Assembly: GCF_051903075.1 (NCBI RefSeq)
Contig: NZ_CP182422.1
Coordinates: 4,588,001-4,652,000 of the forward strand
DNA from: Embleya sp051903075
Lineage (GTDB): Bacteria; Actinomycetota; Actinomycetes; Streptomycetales; Streptomycetaceae
Reading direction: 5' to 3'
Length of the DNA stretch: 64,000 nucleotides
How positions within the stretch are numbered: the stretch's first letter is position 1; each line of letters opens with the position of its first letter. The position numbers were made by a program, and so were the translations under genes. This document shows, in pieces, positions 8,260 through 18,074 of this stretch. The notes beneath the pieces are model-generated. The model searched no databases and was not told the DNA's origin. It saw only the letters and a program-made list of their open reading frames with translations.

Positions 8260-8445
8260 GTTCGTCGTTTCCGGGCGGTTCAAGGGTGGCTCGCGGGCAG
8301 CTCGCGGGCACCTCGTCCGCGGGGTGCGCGCGGGTCGTGCGGCGCATGCGGGGTCCGGGCGGCGGGGCAATGGGTACACGCAGGAGGGGCGCGTCGTCGC
8401 CGTCCGTGTGGTCCCTTGCGTGATGATCGAGGTCGGAGGTGGCGG

Positions 8446-10152
8446 ATGCGGACCACGGCGATGGGGCCCGCGGAGCGTGCGCGGGCGCTGCGGCGGATGG
8501 CCGAGCGCGAACTGGACATCGTCGTGGTGGGCGGCGGCGTGGTCGGCGCGGGCACCGCCCTGGACGCGGTCACCCGGGGTCTGTCGGTGGGGCTGGTGGA
8601 GGCGCGCGACTGGGCGTCGGGCACCTCCAGCCGCTCCAGCAAGCTGATCCACGGCGGACTGCGCTACCTGGAGATGCTGGACTTCGCGCTGGTGCGCGAG
8701 GCGCTGCGCGAGCGCGGGCTGCTGCTGCGCACGCTGGCGCCGCACCTGGTCAAGCCGGTGCCGTTCCTGTATCCGCTGCGCCACCGCGGCTGGGAGCGGC
8801 CCTACGTCACCGCCGGGGTGACGCTCTACGACACGATGGCGATGTCGGCCGGGCAGGATCCGGGGCTGCCCCGGCACCGGCAGCTGACGCGACGTCAGGC
8901 GCTGCGCCTGGCACCGGCGTTGCGCAAGGACGCGCTGGTGGGAGCGGTGCAGTACCACGATGCGCAGGTGGACGACGCGCGGTACACGATGACCCTGGTG
9001 CGCACCGCCGCCGGCTACGGCGCGCACGTGGCCTCGCGGGCGGCGGTGACCGGCTTCCTGCGCGAGGGCGAGCGGGTGGTCGGGGTGCACGTGCGCGACA
9101 TGGAGACCGGCGCGACGTACGACGTCCGGGCCGGGCAGGTGGTCAACGCGACCGGGGTGTGGACGGACGAGACCCAGGCCATGGTCGGCGAGCGCGGGCA
9201 GTTCCACGTGCGCGCCTCCAAGGGCATCCACCTGGTGGTGCCCAGGGACCGGATCCACTCCTCGACCGGGCTGATCCTGCGCACCGAGAAGAGCGTGCTG
9301 TTCGTGATCCCGTGGGGCCGGCACTGGATCGTCGGCACCACCGACACCCGCTGGGATCTGGACAAGGTGCATCCCGCGGCGAGTCGGGCGGACATCGACT
9401 ATCTGCTCGACCACGTCAACGAGGTGCTCGCGGTGCCGCTCACCCGCGAGGACGTCGAGGGGGTGTACGCGGGCCTGCGTCCGCTGCTCGCGGGCGAGTC
9501 GGACGCCACCTCGCAGTTGTCCCGCGAGCACACCGTGGCGCACCCGGTGCCGGGCCTGGTGGTGGTCGCGGGCGGCAAGTACACGACGTATCGGGTGATG
9601 GCCGCGGACGCGGTGGACGCCGCGGTGCACGGCCTGGATCGCAAGGTGCCGCCGAGTTGCACCGCGACGGTGCCGCTGGTGGGCGCGGAGGGGTATCGGG
9701 CGTTGTGGAACGCGCGGGCCTCGACGGCGGCGCGCACCGGGCTGCACGTGGCCCGGGTGGAGCACCTGTTGAACCGGTACGGGTCGCTGATCGAGGAGCC
9801 GCTCGCGCTGATCGCGGCGGAGCCGGAGTTGGCGTATCCGCTGGACGGCGCGGACGACTATCTGGCCGCCGAGGTGGTCTACGCGTGCACCCACGAGGGC
9901 GCGCTGCACCTGGGCGACGTGCTGGATCGCCGGACCCGAGTGTCGATCGAGACATTCGACCGGGGCGCGCGGGCGGCCCGGGCCTGCGGTGCCTTGATGG
10001 CCCGGGTGCTGGGATGGGAGGAGGAGCGGTTGCGGCGGGAGGTGGACTACTTCCTCAAGCGGATCGAGGCGGAACGGTCCTCGCAGGAGCAGATGGACGA
10101 TCACACGGCGGACGCGGTGCGGCTCGGGGCGGAGGACATCGTCTCCGGGTGA
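8446..10152 (+). CDS. glpD: Aerobic glycerol-3-phosphate dehydrogenase
   Basis: 568 aa, ATG 8446 with GGAGG six bases upstream. FAD-dependent membrane-associated enzyme that oxidises glycerol-3-phosphate to dihydroxyacetone phosphate and passes electrons to quinone. The FAD motif VVVGGGVVGAGTALD is at about 26-40, followed by the family signature GTSSRSSKLIHGGLRYLE; VVNATGVWTDE is the second FAD contact; WIVGTTDT and VVAGGKYTTYRVMA complete the DAO fold, and the C-terminal GlpD/GlpO domain covers about the last 130 residues. No glpF or glpK lies next to it. The preceding 186 bases hold only the guaB3 terminator tail and, presumably, its promoter. Confidence 0.96.
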   Translation: MRTTAMGPAERARALRRMAERELDIVVVGGGVVGAGTALDAVTRGLSVGLVEARDWASGTSSRSSKLIHGGLRYLEMLDFALVREALRERGLLLRTLAPHLVKPVPFLYPLRHRGWERPYVTAGVTLYDTMAMSAGQDPGLPRHRQLTRRQALRLAPALRKDALVGAVQYHDAQVDDARYTMTLVRTAAGYGAHVASRAAVTGFLREGERVVGVHVRDMETGATYDVRAGQVVNATGVWTDETQAMVGERGQFHVRASKGIHLVVPRDRIHSSTGLILRTEKSVLFVIPWGRHWIVGTTDTRWDLDKVHPAASRADIDYLLDHVNEVLAVPLTREDVEGVYAGLRPLLAGESDATSQLSREHTVAHPVPGLVVVAGGKYTTYRVMAADAVDAAVHGLDRKVPPSCTATVPLVGAEGYRALWNARASTAARTGLHVARVEHLLNRYGSLIEEPLALIAAEPELAYPLDGADDYLAAEVVYACTHEGALHLGDVLDRRTRVSIETFDRGARAARACGALMARVLGWEEERLRREVDYFLKRIEAERSSQEQMDDHTADAVRLGAEDIVSG

Positions 10153-10359
10153 GGCCCGGCGGCATCCGATCCCGGTGGTTGATCCGGAGTGTCGTGGGCA
10201 CCTTCCCGGGCGTCGTCACGTTCCATCGATAGGCCGGTCAGGTGTCGTCGGCGAGGTTCGTCCGCGAACCGGTGGACCCCGCGCGCCGCCGGACAGGAGT
10301 ATGGGAAGGCAACCACCCGATCGCGCGGCGGGACCGCGGCTGCATGGGGAGCGAGAGAC

Positions 10360-12222
10360 TTGACCGACCCGGAAGCGCCCGAGCGTCTGCTGGCGGGGCG
10401 ATACCGCCTGGGTGATCAACTGGGCCGGGGCGGGATGGGCACCGTGTGGCGGGCGGTGGACACCATGTTGGATCGCGACGTGGCGGTCAAGGAGATGCGG
10501 CTGCCCCGCTATGAGGACGAGGACGAGCGCGGCACGCTGAGCGCGCGGATGTTGCGCGAGGCGCGGGCGGCGGCTCGGATCGACCACCCGAACGTGGTGA
10601 CCATCTTCGACGTCGCCGAGCAGGACGAGCGGCCCTGGATCGTGATGGAACTGGTCCGCGGGCTCTCCCTGGCCCAGGAGTTGGACAAGGAGGGGCCGAT
10701 CCCGCCCGAGCAGGTCGCCGAATTGGGCCTGCGCCTGCTCGCCGCGCTGGAGGCCGCGCACGAGGTCGGCGTGTTGCACCGCGACGTCAAGCCCGCGAAC
10801 GTGCTCTTGGCCCGCAACGGCCGGGTGGTGCTCACCGACTTCGGCGTCGCCTCGGTCGAGGACAGCGCCACGCTCACCCAGGCCGGCGCGATGGTCGGCT
10901 CGCCCGAATACCTGGCGCCGGAGCAGATCGCGGGCGAGCCGCCCGGGCCGCCCGCCGACCTGTGGTCGCTCGGCGCGACGCTGTTCGAGGCGGTCGAGGG
11001 CCGACCGGCGTATCGCCGCAACACGCACGCGGCCACCCTCGCCGCGGTGGCCGCGGGCCGCTTCCCGGAGATCTTCCTGGCCGGCCCGCTGACCCCGGTG
11101 CTCAAGGCGCTGCTGGTCAAGGACCCGGCGCGGCGCGGCTCGGTGGCCCAGGTGCGCGAGTTGCTCCTGGAGATCGTCGAGCGCATGCCGACCGCGGCCG
11201 GCGGATCGACCTCCGAGCGTTTTGTGCCGGACCGGACCCGGCCCGGCGCGGTGCGGCGGCACGGTGTGCGGGTGACCGGCCATCCGCACATCCCGCTGCG
11301 CCCCGGCACGCCGCGGGCGCCGGGCACGCCGCGTCCGCCGGCCCGGGCGGGCGCGGGCACCCGGGGCGGCGCCCGGGGGAGCCTGGACGAGACCTCCACC
11401 AACGTGCGCCTGCCCCGCGAGGGCGGCGCGTTCCGGGCCCGCTACCGGCGCTGGCCGCGCTGGTGGTTCCGGCACTGGACGACCATCCTGACCTCGGTCG
11501 GCATCGCCACCGCCGCCGGCGCGCGCTGGCTGGCCGCGTTCGGCAACTGGACCGGGATGTACACGATCGTGCTGCTCGCGCTCGCGCTGAGCGTGTGGCT
11601 GGTGTTGCCGCACCGGCGGATCTCCCGGTCGGTGCCGATCGCGATGTTGCTCGGGGTCATCGCCGGCGGCGCGCTGGAGGCGGCGAAGATCAACCCGAAC
11701 CCGATCATCGTCGGCGCGCTGATCGGCGGCTGCCTGGTGGTCGGCCCGCTCGTGGACAACAAGGTGATACCGCGACTGCGCCGGCGGCGCCGCACCGACC
11801 TGGGCTTCGCGCTGCCCGTGCCGGAGGGCTGGACCTGTACGGACAGCCAGAGCGGGCTGACGGTGACCGACCCGGACCGGCTGATCTCGGTCACCGTCAC
11901 CGTCGACCGGGGCATCGTGATGGCCCCCGAGGAGTCGGTCGCGCACCGCGAGCACGGCAGCGTCGGCGGGCGGGAGCGGCTGGACGGCGAGGACTACGAG
12001 CGGCTGCTCCTGCGGGCCATCGACTACCGGGGCCACGAGGCCGCGGAGTGGGAGTACGTCTGGCGCGGCCAGGACCTGACCACGTACCACGGCAAGGACC
12101 TGGTCGTGCGCACCACGTCCGGCCTGCGCTACTGGCTGACCGTGCGCGGTCGCGACGACCTGTGGGGCACGGCCGGCGCCTATTACGAGCACGCCCGCCG
12201 TCACCTGTCGATCGCCGCTTGA
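10360..12222 (+). CDS. Membrane Ser/Thr protein kinase 1
   Basis: 620 aa from TTG 10360, chosen because GGGGAG precedes it by 8 bases and because it places the glycine loop about 20 residues from the N terminus, as in the three paralogues that follow. Kinase domain about 13-275: GRGGMGTVW, VAVKEMRL, HRDVKPANVLL near 139, TDFGVAS near 158, YLAPEQ. A basic, Pro-rich linker of about 90 residues follows, then three or four membrane segments between about 372 and 470, and a C-terminal globular part starting LGFALPVPEGWTC. No PASTA repeats. It is first of four tandem kinases; spacing to the next is 34 bases. The ligand is unknown. Confidence 0.92.
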   Translation: MTDPEAPERLLAGRYRLGDQLGRGGMGTVWRAVDTMLDRDVAVKEMRLPRYEDEDERGTLSARMLREARAAARIDHPNVVTIFDVAEQDERPWIVMELVRGLSLAQELDKEGPIPPEQVAELGLRLLAALEAAHEVGVLHRDVKPANVLLARNGRVVLTDFGVASVEDSATLTQAGAMVGSPEYLAPEQIAGEPPGPPADLWSLGATLFEAVEGRPAYRRNTHAATLAAVAAGRFPEIFLAGPLTPVLKALLVKDPARRGSVAQVRELLLEIVERMPTAAGGSTSERFVPDRTRPGAVRRHGVRVTGHPHIPLRPGTPRAPGTPRPPARAGAGTRGGARGSLDETSTNVRLPREGGAFRARYRRWPRWWFRHWTTILTSVGIATAAGARWLAAFGNWTGMYTIVLLALALSVWLVLPHRRISRSVPIAMLLGVIAGGALEAAKINPNPIIVGALIGGCLVVGPLVDNKVIPRLRRRRRTDLGFALPVPEGWTCTDSQSGLTVTDPDRLISVTVTVDRGIVMAPEESVAHREHGSVGGRERLDGEDYERLLLRAIDYRGHEAAEWEYVWRGQDLTTYHGKDLVVRTTSGLRYWLTVRGRDDLWGTAGAYYEHARRHLSIAA

Positions 12223-12256
12223 CCGGGCCCGGAAGACGATCCGGTCGGGGGCGGCG

Positions 12257-14158
12257 ATGAGTGGACGCGTACTCGCGGGGCGGTACCTGTTGACGGAGGT
12301 GCTGGGGCAGGGCGGCATGGGGGTGGTGTGGCGGGCCCACGACCCGGAGATCGGGCGGGACGTGGCGATCAAGGAGTTGCGGCTGCCCGACTGGCTCGAC
12401 GCCGACGAGGTGGCCCGGCGCTCGGCGCGGATGCAGCGCGAAGTGCGGGCCGCGGGGCGGGTGCGGCACCCGAACGTGGTCACCGTGTTCGACATCGTGG
12501 TCGAGGACGGCCGGCCGTGGATCGTGATGCAGCTGCTGCCGGGCCGGCCGCTCACCGCGCTGATCGCCGAGGGCGCGATGGAGCCGGAGCGGGTGGCGCG
12601 GATCGGCGCGCGCATGCTCGCGGGGCTGGCCGCCGTGCACCGGGTCCGCATCGAGCACCGGGATGTGAAGCCCGCCAACGTGATCGTGGACGAGGACGAC
12701 GGCGTGGTGCTCACCGACTTCGGCATCGCGACGCACCCGGACGCGCCCGCGGTCACCGAGACCGGCGCGACGGCGGGCACCCCGGAGTACATGGCGCCGG
12801 AGCGGGCGAGCGGGCGGCCGTCCGGGGCGCCGGCCGACCTGTGGTCGCTGGGTGTGACGTTGTACGAGATGGTCGAGGGATTCTCGCCGTTCCGCCGGGA
12901 CAATCCGCTGGCCACGCTGCAGGCGGTGGCGCTGGGCAGGTGCCCGCCGCCCACGCACGCCGGGCCGCTGGCCGAGGCGGTGCTCGGGCTGCTCACGCCG
13001 GATCCGGCCGCGCGGATGACGGCGGCGGACGCGGCCCCGCTGCTGGCCGCGGCGAGCGCGGGAGGAGCGGGGGAGCGGCGTGGGCCCGGCACGCCCGTCG
13101 CGCGCGCCCACCTCGCTTCCCCCGACGCACCCGGTCACCCCGACTCGGCCCCGTCCGCGAACTCCCTCCCCGGCATCGAGCCGGCGCCGACACCCGACCC
13201 GCGCACACCCCCGGAACCGGCCGCCCCCCTCGCGCCCGCCACCCCGGCCGGGTCGCGCACACCCTCCGGACCACCCATCGCGCTCGCCTCGCCCACGCCA
13301 CCCGCCTCGCCCGAGTCGGCGACCCCGCTCGGGCCGCCCGCGCCGCCGGGGCCGCCCGTCGTGTTCGGCTCACCCGAACCGCCGGAGCCGGCGACCCCGC
13401 CCGGGTCGCTTACCCCGGCCCCGTTGCCCGCCCCCGCCGGGTCGTTCACCCCGGCCGCGCTGCCCGGGGGCTCGGGGCGGCCCGTGTTTGCTCGGGCGTC
13501 GCGGCGGGTGCTTGTCGTGGTGGGGGCGGTGGCGGTGGGCGTGGTGCTTGCGGTGATCGGGGTGGTCGTCGGGGTGTTGGTGGAGCGGACCGATCGTCGG
13601 GGCGTGGCCTCGGCTGCCGCTTCCGGCCCGCCGGGGGTCGGTGACGTCCGGGCGAGTGGTGCCGTCGTCGTCCCGAGTGGCGGCCCCGGTCCGGTCGATC
13701 CGGCGGGCGGGTTTCGGCGGGTGACCGCGCGCGGCGCGTTCACCGTGCTCGTGCCCGCCGACTGGACCGTGCGCGACGCGGCCGGCGAGCGGGTCTACTA
13801 CCGGTCGACGGACGACCTGTACCGCCTCGGGGTGCGCCCCGACGCGTCCGACGCGCACGGCGATCCGTGCGGCGAATTGACCGTACAGGCATCCAAGGGC
13901 CTGGGACCGGGCAGCTTCATCGGAAACGGCACGGACTACCACCTGATCCGCCTCATCTGCACGACCGTGCACCGACAGGTCGCCGGACTCTGGGAGTTCA
14001 CCTGGAACGACCGGGGCACGGTGCGCCGATCGATCAACATGCGCTTCGTCGAGGACGGCCGGACCTGGGACTTCTGGGTCTCCGGCCCCGACGGCGGCGC
14101 GGCGCTGGTGCGTTCGGCGTTCGAAGCGGCGCGGGAGAGTTTCACGCCGGGCGGCTGA
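12257..14158 (+). CDS. Membrane Ser/Thr protein kinase 2
   Basis: 633 aa. Kinase domain about 8-270 with GQGGMGVVW, DVAIKELRL, EHRDVKPANVIV near 133, LTDFGIAT and EYMAPERA. Then a Pro/Ala/Thr-rich linker of about 130 residues, one membrane segment near 416-442 (VLVVVGAVAVGVVLAVIGVV) and a C-terminal extracytoplasmic domain of about 170 residues starting GGFRRVTARGAFTVLVP and including two Cys. The tail resembles that of kinase 4 in its opening (a phrase like FxxFxxxP followed by beta-rich sequence), not kinase 1 or 3. It is probably co-transcribed with kinase 1. Confidence 0.92.
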   Translation: MSGRVLAGRYLLTEVLGQGGMGVVWRAHDPEIGRDVAIKELRLPDWLDADEVARRSARMQREVRAAGRVRHPNVVTVFDIVVEDGRPWIVMQLLPGRPLTALIAEGAMEPERVARIGARMLAGLAAVHRVRIEHRDVKPANVIVDEDDGVVLTDFGIATHPDAPAVTETGATAGTPEYMAPERASGRPSGAPADLWSLGVTLYEMVEGFSPFRRDNPLATLQAVALGRCPPPTHAGPLAEAVLGLLTPDPAARMTAADAAPLLAAASAGGAGERRGPGTPVARAHLASPDAPGHPDSAPSANSLPGIEPAPTPDPRTPPEPAAPLAPATPAGSRTPSGPPIALASPTPPASPESATPLGPPAPPGPPVVFGSPEPPEPATPPGSLTPAPLPAPAGSFTPAALPGGSGRPVFARASRRVLVVVGAVAVGVVLAVIGVVVGVLVERTDRRGVASAAASGPPGVGDVRASGAVVVPSGGPGPVDPAGGFRRVTARGAFTVLVPADWTVRDAAGERVYYRSTDDLYRLGVRPDASDAHGDPCGELTVQASKGLGPGSFIGNGTDYHLIRLICTTVHRQVAGLWEFTWNDRGTVRRSINMRFVEDGRTWDFWVSGPDGGAALVRSAFEAARESFTPGG

Positions 14159-14267
14159 GCCCGGCCCGGAGCGGAACCTTCGGCACCCGCCGGACGTCCT
14201 ATACGTGACGCCAAAGACGCGCCGACGGGGCGGATCGGGTGGTGTCCACGGTCTTGGGGAGGACCAC

Positions 14268-15959
14268 GTGGCACACGACAGCGGCTCGCACGGCCGCCTG
14301 GTGGATGGGCGCTATCGCCTGGGCGAGCCGCTCGGTCGAGGTGGTATGGGCACGGTGTGGCTCGCCTTCGACGAGCTGCTGCGCCGCGACGTCGCGGTCA
14401 AGGAGGTCCGGATCCCGGACGACCTGGACGAGATGGAGACCCAGGGCCGTTGCGAGCGGGCGCTGCGCGAGGCCCGCGCGGCGGCCCGGATCACCCACCC
14501 GAACGTGGTCACCATCTTCGACGTCGCCGAGGACGACGGGCGCCCGTGGATCGTGATGGAGCTGGTCCGCGCGCCCTCGCTCACCGACGTGCTCGACGAG
14601 GGCCGGATGGCCCCGCACGAGGCGGCCGAGGTCGGCCTGGCGGTGCTCGCCGCGCTGCGCGCCGCCCGCGCGGCCGACGTCCTGCACCGCGACGTGAAGC
14701 CCAGCAACATCCTGATGGCGCCCGGCGGTCGGATCGTGCTGACCGACTTCGGCATCGCCACCGTGGCCGGCTCCGTCACCCTCACCGCGACCGGGATGCT
14801 GGTCGGCTCGCCCGAATACCTGGCGCCGGAGCGGGTGCTCGGGCGTCGGCCCGGTCCGGCCTCCGACCTGTGGTCGCTCGGGGTGACCCTGTACCAGGCG
14901 GTGGAGGGGTTCTCGCCGTTTCGCCGGTCGGGCGCGATGGACACGCTCAGCGCGGTGCTCACCGACGAGCCCGCGCCGCCGCGGCAGTCCGGCGCGTTGT
15001 GGCCGGCCATCGAGGCGCTGCTGCGCAAGGACCCGTTGGAGCGGGCCGACGAGGACACCACCGAACGGCTTCTGACCGCCGCGCTGGTCGGCGTCGAACC
15101 GCTTCCCGAGGACTCCTGGAACGCGGCCGGCCCGATCCCGCCGGGCACCGCGACCGTCGAGGACCCGGGCGGCGTCCGCGGCGCCACCCGCTCGTCCTGG
15201 CAGCCGGCCCCGCCGCCGACCCCGCAGACCCGGTCGACGTCGGTGCCGACGCCGGAGCCCGGACCCGAGCCGGACTGGCGGCAGCAGCCGTCGACCGCCG
15301 CCGCGCCGCCGTTCGGCGCGGCCAGTTCCGCCGACCCGGACAGCTCCGGCGGCGGCTACCCGGCGACCGGCGCACACGCCTGGTCGCCCACCGACGCGGT
15401 GCACGGCTCGGCCACCGCCGACGACCGGGTCAACCCGGTGCTGATCGGCCCGGCCGGCGGCCCCTCCGACGGCCCGTCGGCCGCGGCCGACGCCGCCACG
15501 AAGAAGAAGCGCCGCAAGGCCGTCGTCTTCGGCACCATGGTCGCCGCCGCGGTGGCCGCGCTGGCGATCTTCGTGCCGAACGCGCTGGGCGGACAGAGCG
15601 GTGGCGGAGGCGGCGACCGCGACTCGGGCAACGTGAAGGTCGCCGACACGCAGCCTCCCGGCTCGGGCGCCGCGAACTCGCCGGGAAGCGGGACCCGCAA
15701 CGACATGCTGCACACCACCGGCTCCTCCACCGGCTCCGGGAACAACGACAGCGGCACCTCGGGCAGCGGCAGCCAGGGATCCGGGTCGACCCGCACCTCG
15801 CGGCCGACGAACACGGAGACCTGGACCACCCGCCCGCCCACGACGCGCCCGCCCACCACGAGGCCGCCGACCACGAGCAGGCCGCCGACGACCACCACGA
15901 CCACGCGCCCGCCGATCACCGACCCGCCGTCGGCCGGCAGCGCGGGCAAGTCGACCTGA
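14268..15959 (+). CDS. Membrane Ser/Thr protein kinase 3
   Basis: 563 aa from GTG 14268, which has GGGGAGG five bases upstream. Kinase domain about 11-265 (GRGGMGTVW, VAVKEVRI, HRDVKPSNILM near 140, TDFGIAT, YLAPERV). A Pro/Ser-rich linker leads to a single membrane segment at about 421-441 (VVFGTMVAAAVAALAIFVP). Outside the membrane there is no globular sensor, only about 120 residues of Gly/Ser and then Thr/Pro repeats of the type RPPTT ending the protein, which look like a cell-wall-spanning or O-mannosylated tail. This sets it apart from kinases 2 and 4. Confidence 0.92.
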   Translation: MAHDSGSHGRLVDGRYRLGEPLGRGGMGTVWLAFDELLRRDVAVKEVRIPDDLDEMETQGRCERALREARAAARITHPNVVTIFDVAEDDGRPWIVMELVRAPSLTDVLDEGRMAPHEAAEVGLAVLAALRAARAADVLHRDVKPSNILMAPGGRIVLTDFGIATVAGSVTLTATGMLVGSPEYLAPERVLGRRPGPASDLWSLGVTLYQAVEGFSPFRRSGAMDTLSAVLTDEPAPPRQSGALWPAIEALLRKDPLERADEDTTERLLTAALVGVEPLPEDSWNAAGPIPPGTATVEDPGGVRGATRSSWQPAPPPTPQTRSTSVPTPEPGPEPDWRQQPSTAAAPPFGAASSADPDSSGGGYPATGAHAWSPTDAVHGSATADDRVNPVLIGPAGGPSDGPSAAADAATKKKRRKAVVFGTMVAAAVAALAIFVPNALGGQSGGGGGDRDSGNVKVADTQPPGSGAANSPGSGTRNDMLHTTGSSTGSGNNDSGTSGSGSQGSGSTRTSRPTNTETWTTRPPTTRPPTTRPPTTSRPPTTTTTTRPPITDPPSAGSAGKST

Positions 15960-15986
15960 TCGGGTTCGCCCCCGCCCGATCGAGCA

Positions 15987-16011
15987 CCGGCCGCGGCTCG
16001 CCCGCGGCCGG
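15987..16011 (+). terminator. Hairpin after kinase 3
   Basis: Perfect 10-bp stem (15987-15996 with 16002-16011) with a 5-base loop, 28 bases past the stop and followed by AAACCCCAC. It could end the kinase 1-3 transcript, leaving kinase 4 with its own promoter in the remaining 180 bases. Confidence 0.6.
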
Positions 16012-16192
16012 AAACCCCACGTCACGGCCGTGACGGGGACCGTCGGCGTGCCCGCCGGCGGGGTGCGAGAGGCGGGCCCGGAGCGGTCCGGTCGGCGGAT
16101 CCGCTCGCCGAACCCCCAGGCGTCGCATCTAATGTGGCGGGTTGCAGACCGAAGATGGCCGGCGGTACGGCCGGCCGATGCGGGGAGGGTAC

Positions 16193-18007
16193 GTGGCACA
16201 GACCGGGGGCACGCGCGGTCGGGTGGTCGGCGGGCGTTACCGGTTGGGCACCATGCTCGGCCGAGGCGGCATGGGCACGGTATGGCGTGCCGTGGACGAG
16301 ATGCTGCACCGCGACGTCGCGATCAAGGAGCTGCGGCTGCCCGACCACCTCGACGACGAGGAGAAGGAGCTGGCCCGCGAGCGCACGATGCGCGAGGCCC
16401 GCACGGCGGCCCGGATCGGGCATCCGAACGTGGTCACCATCCACGACGTGGTCGAGGACGGCGGCATCCCGTGGATCGTGATGGAGCTGGTCGAGGCCCA
16501 GTCGCTCGCCGAGATCCTGGAGACGCAGGGCACGCTGACCCCGGCCGACGCCGCCGAACTGGGCCTGAAGGTGCTCGACGCGCTGATCGCCGCCGATCAG
16601 AAGGGCGTGCTGCATCGCGACGTCAAACCCGCGAACATCCTCGTCACCCCGCACGGGCGGGTGGTGCTGACCGACTTCGGGATCGCCACCGCGACCGGCA
16701 CCGCGACGCTCACCACCACCGGCATGCTGGTCGGGTCGCCGGACTTCCTGTCGCCGGAGCGGGCCGAGGGCAAACGCCCGCTGCTCGCCGCCGACCTGTG
16801 GTCGCTCGCCGTGGTGCTGTACATGGCGGTCGAGGGACGCAACCCGTTCCGTCGGGGCACCATGATCAGCACGCTGAACGCGATCCTGAACGACGAGGCC
16901 GACCCGCCCCGGCACGCGGGCGGGCTCGAGCCGGTGATCGCGGGCTGGCTGGTCAAGGACGTCGACCTGCGGATGGGCGTGGAGGACGGCGCCCGGATCC
17001 TGCGCGAGGTGGCGAACTCGACGCCGTCGCGGCAGTACGGCGCGGTCCCGCCGCCGCCGACCCCGGTTGCCGACCCCGGCGCGCCGACCACCCCGGCCCA
17101 GCCGTACGACCCGCACGGGCGCGCGCAGGCCGGCCACGACACGGGCGCGACCGGTCACCCTGGCGGCAACACGCCGCCGAACTCCTGGCCGCAACCGGCG
17201 TATTCGCCCGCCGAGGCGTCGCCGACCCGCACGGGCGTACCCCCGCAACCGCCGCACATCCCGCACACCCCCGCGCCGCCGCATCAGCCGACCCCTGAGC
17301 CGCGCCGACGCGGCCGGATCGTCGCGGTCGTGGCGCTCGTGGTCGCGCTGATCGCGGGCGGCGCCGCGGTGGGGTTCCTGGTCACCCGGGACGACGACAA
17401 GGGCGGCAAGGCGGGCCCGAACCCGCCCGCCTCCGGGCAGGTGACGCCGCCGCAGACCCAGCCGCCGGCGCCCAACGTTCCCCCCACCTCGCCGCCGTCC
17501 GCCTCCGCGCCGAACGGGTCCGTCCCGCCCGCCGGCTACGAACTGGTCAAGGATCCGCTCGGATTCTCTTTGTTCATGCCCAAGGGCGACAGGACCCGTA
17601 CGGTCTTCGGCGTCAACAAGGACCAGATCAAGTACGTGACGGCGGATCGGAAGACCGCCTATGTGATCGGCGCGACGCCGTTCGGCCACGACCCGCTGGG
17701 CAACTTCGAGCGGGTCGTCGAGTCGACCGCACAGAAGAAGCCCGGCTACAACCGGCGACAACTGCGGGAGTACACCCCGCTGCCGCCGGGCACGCGTACG
17801 GCCGCACTGTGGGAGTACGTCTTTCAGGGCGACCCGATCAGGGGCGACGACTCGGGCAGTTCGGTGCCCAGTCATGCGATGAACCTGGGCGTCGTGACGA
17901 CCGGAAACGTGGACTACGCGTTGTACGTGGCGTCGTACGAGAAGGACTGGAACCCGCTCTCGCTGGACCGCTTCGAGAGGATGACGGAGTCCTTCCAGGG
18001 CAAGTGA
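16193..18007 (+). CDS. Membrane Ser/Thr protein kinase 4
   Basis: 604 aa from GTG 16193 (GGGGAGGG five bases upstream; an in-frame ATG at 16178 lacks a ribosome site). Kinase domain about 10-265 with GRGGMGTVW, VAIKELRL, HRDVKPANILV near 141, TDFGIAT and DFLSPERA, the last deviating from the usual APE. A Pro-rich linker precedes one membrane segment at about 373-395, a second Pro-rich stretch, and a C-terminal domain of about 160 residues (YELVKDPLGFSLFMPKGD to the end) that probably lies outside the membrane. Its final phrase DRFERMTESFQGK resembles kinase 2's ending. The next gene starts 67 bases on. Confidence 0.92.
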   Translation: MAQTGGTRGRVVGGRYRLGTMLGRGGMGTVWRAVDEMLHRDVAIKELRLPDHLDDEEKELARERTMREARTAARIGHPNVVTIHDVVEDGGIPWIVMELVEAQSLAEILETQGTLTPADAAELGLKVLDALIAADQKGVLHRDVKPANILVTPHGRVVLTDFGIATATGTATLTTTGMLVGSPDFLSPERAEGKRPLLAADLWSLAVVLYMAVEGRNPFRRGTMISTLNAILNDEADPPRHAGGLEPVIAGWLVKDVDLRMGVEDGARILREVANSTPSRQYGAVPPPPTPVADPGAPTTPAQPYDPHGRAQAGHDTGATGHPGGNTPPNSWPQPAYSPAEASPTRTGVPPQPPHIPHTPAPPHQPTPEPRRRGRIVAVVALVVALIAGGAAVGFLVTRDDDKGGKAGPNPPASGQVTPPQTQPPAPNVPPTSPPSASAPNGSVPPAGYELVKDPLGFSLFMPKGDRTRTVFGVNKDQIKYVTADRKTAYVIGATPFGHDPLGNFERVVESTAQKKPGYNRRQLREYTPLPPGTRTAALWEYVFQGDPIRGDDSGSSVPSHAMNLGVVTTGNVDYALYVASYEKDWNPLSLDRFERMTESFQGK

Positions 18008-18074
18008 CGCGCGAGTCCGAGTCCCGTCCCGGGGTACGGTCCGAGGAGTCCCAGCCATCCCCGGAGGTACATCA

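Noticed and set aside
5387..8347. 986-codon open frame on the minus strand opposite guaB and guaB3
   Set aside because: High-GC antisense artefact: the frame is His/Arg/Asp-rich, lacks any domain and mirrors the codon structure of two well-recognised genes.
10101..10316. 71-codon leftward ORF between glpD and kinase 1
   Set aside because: It overlaps the end of glpD, has no ribosome site and no recognisable features; the region is more likely promoter sequence for kinase 1.
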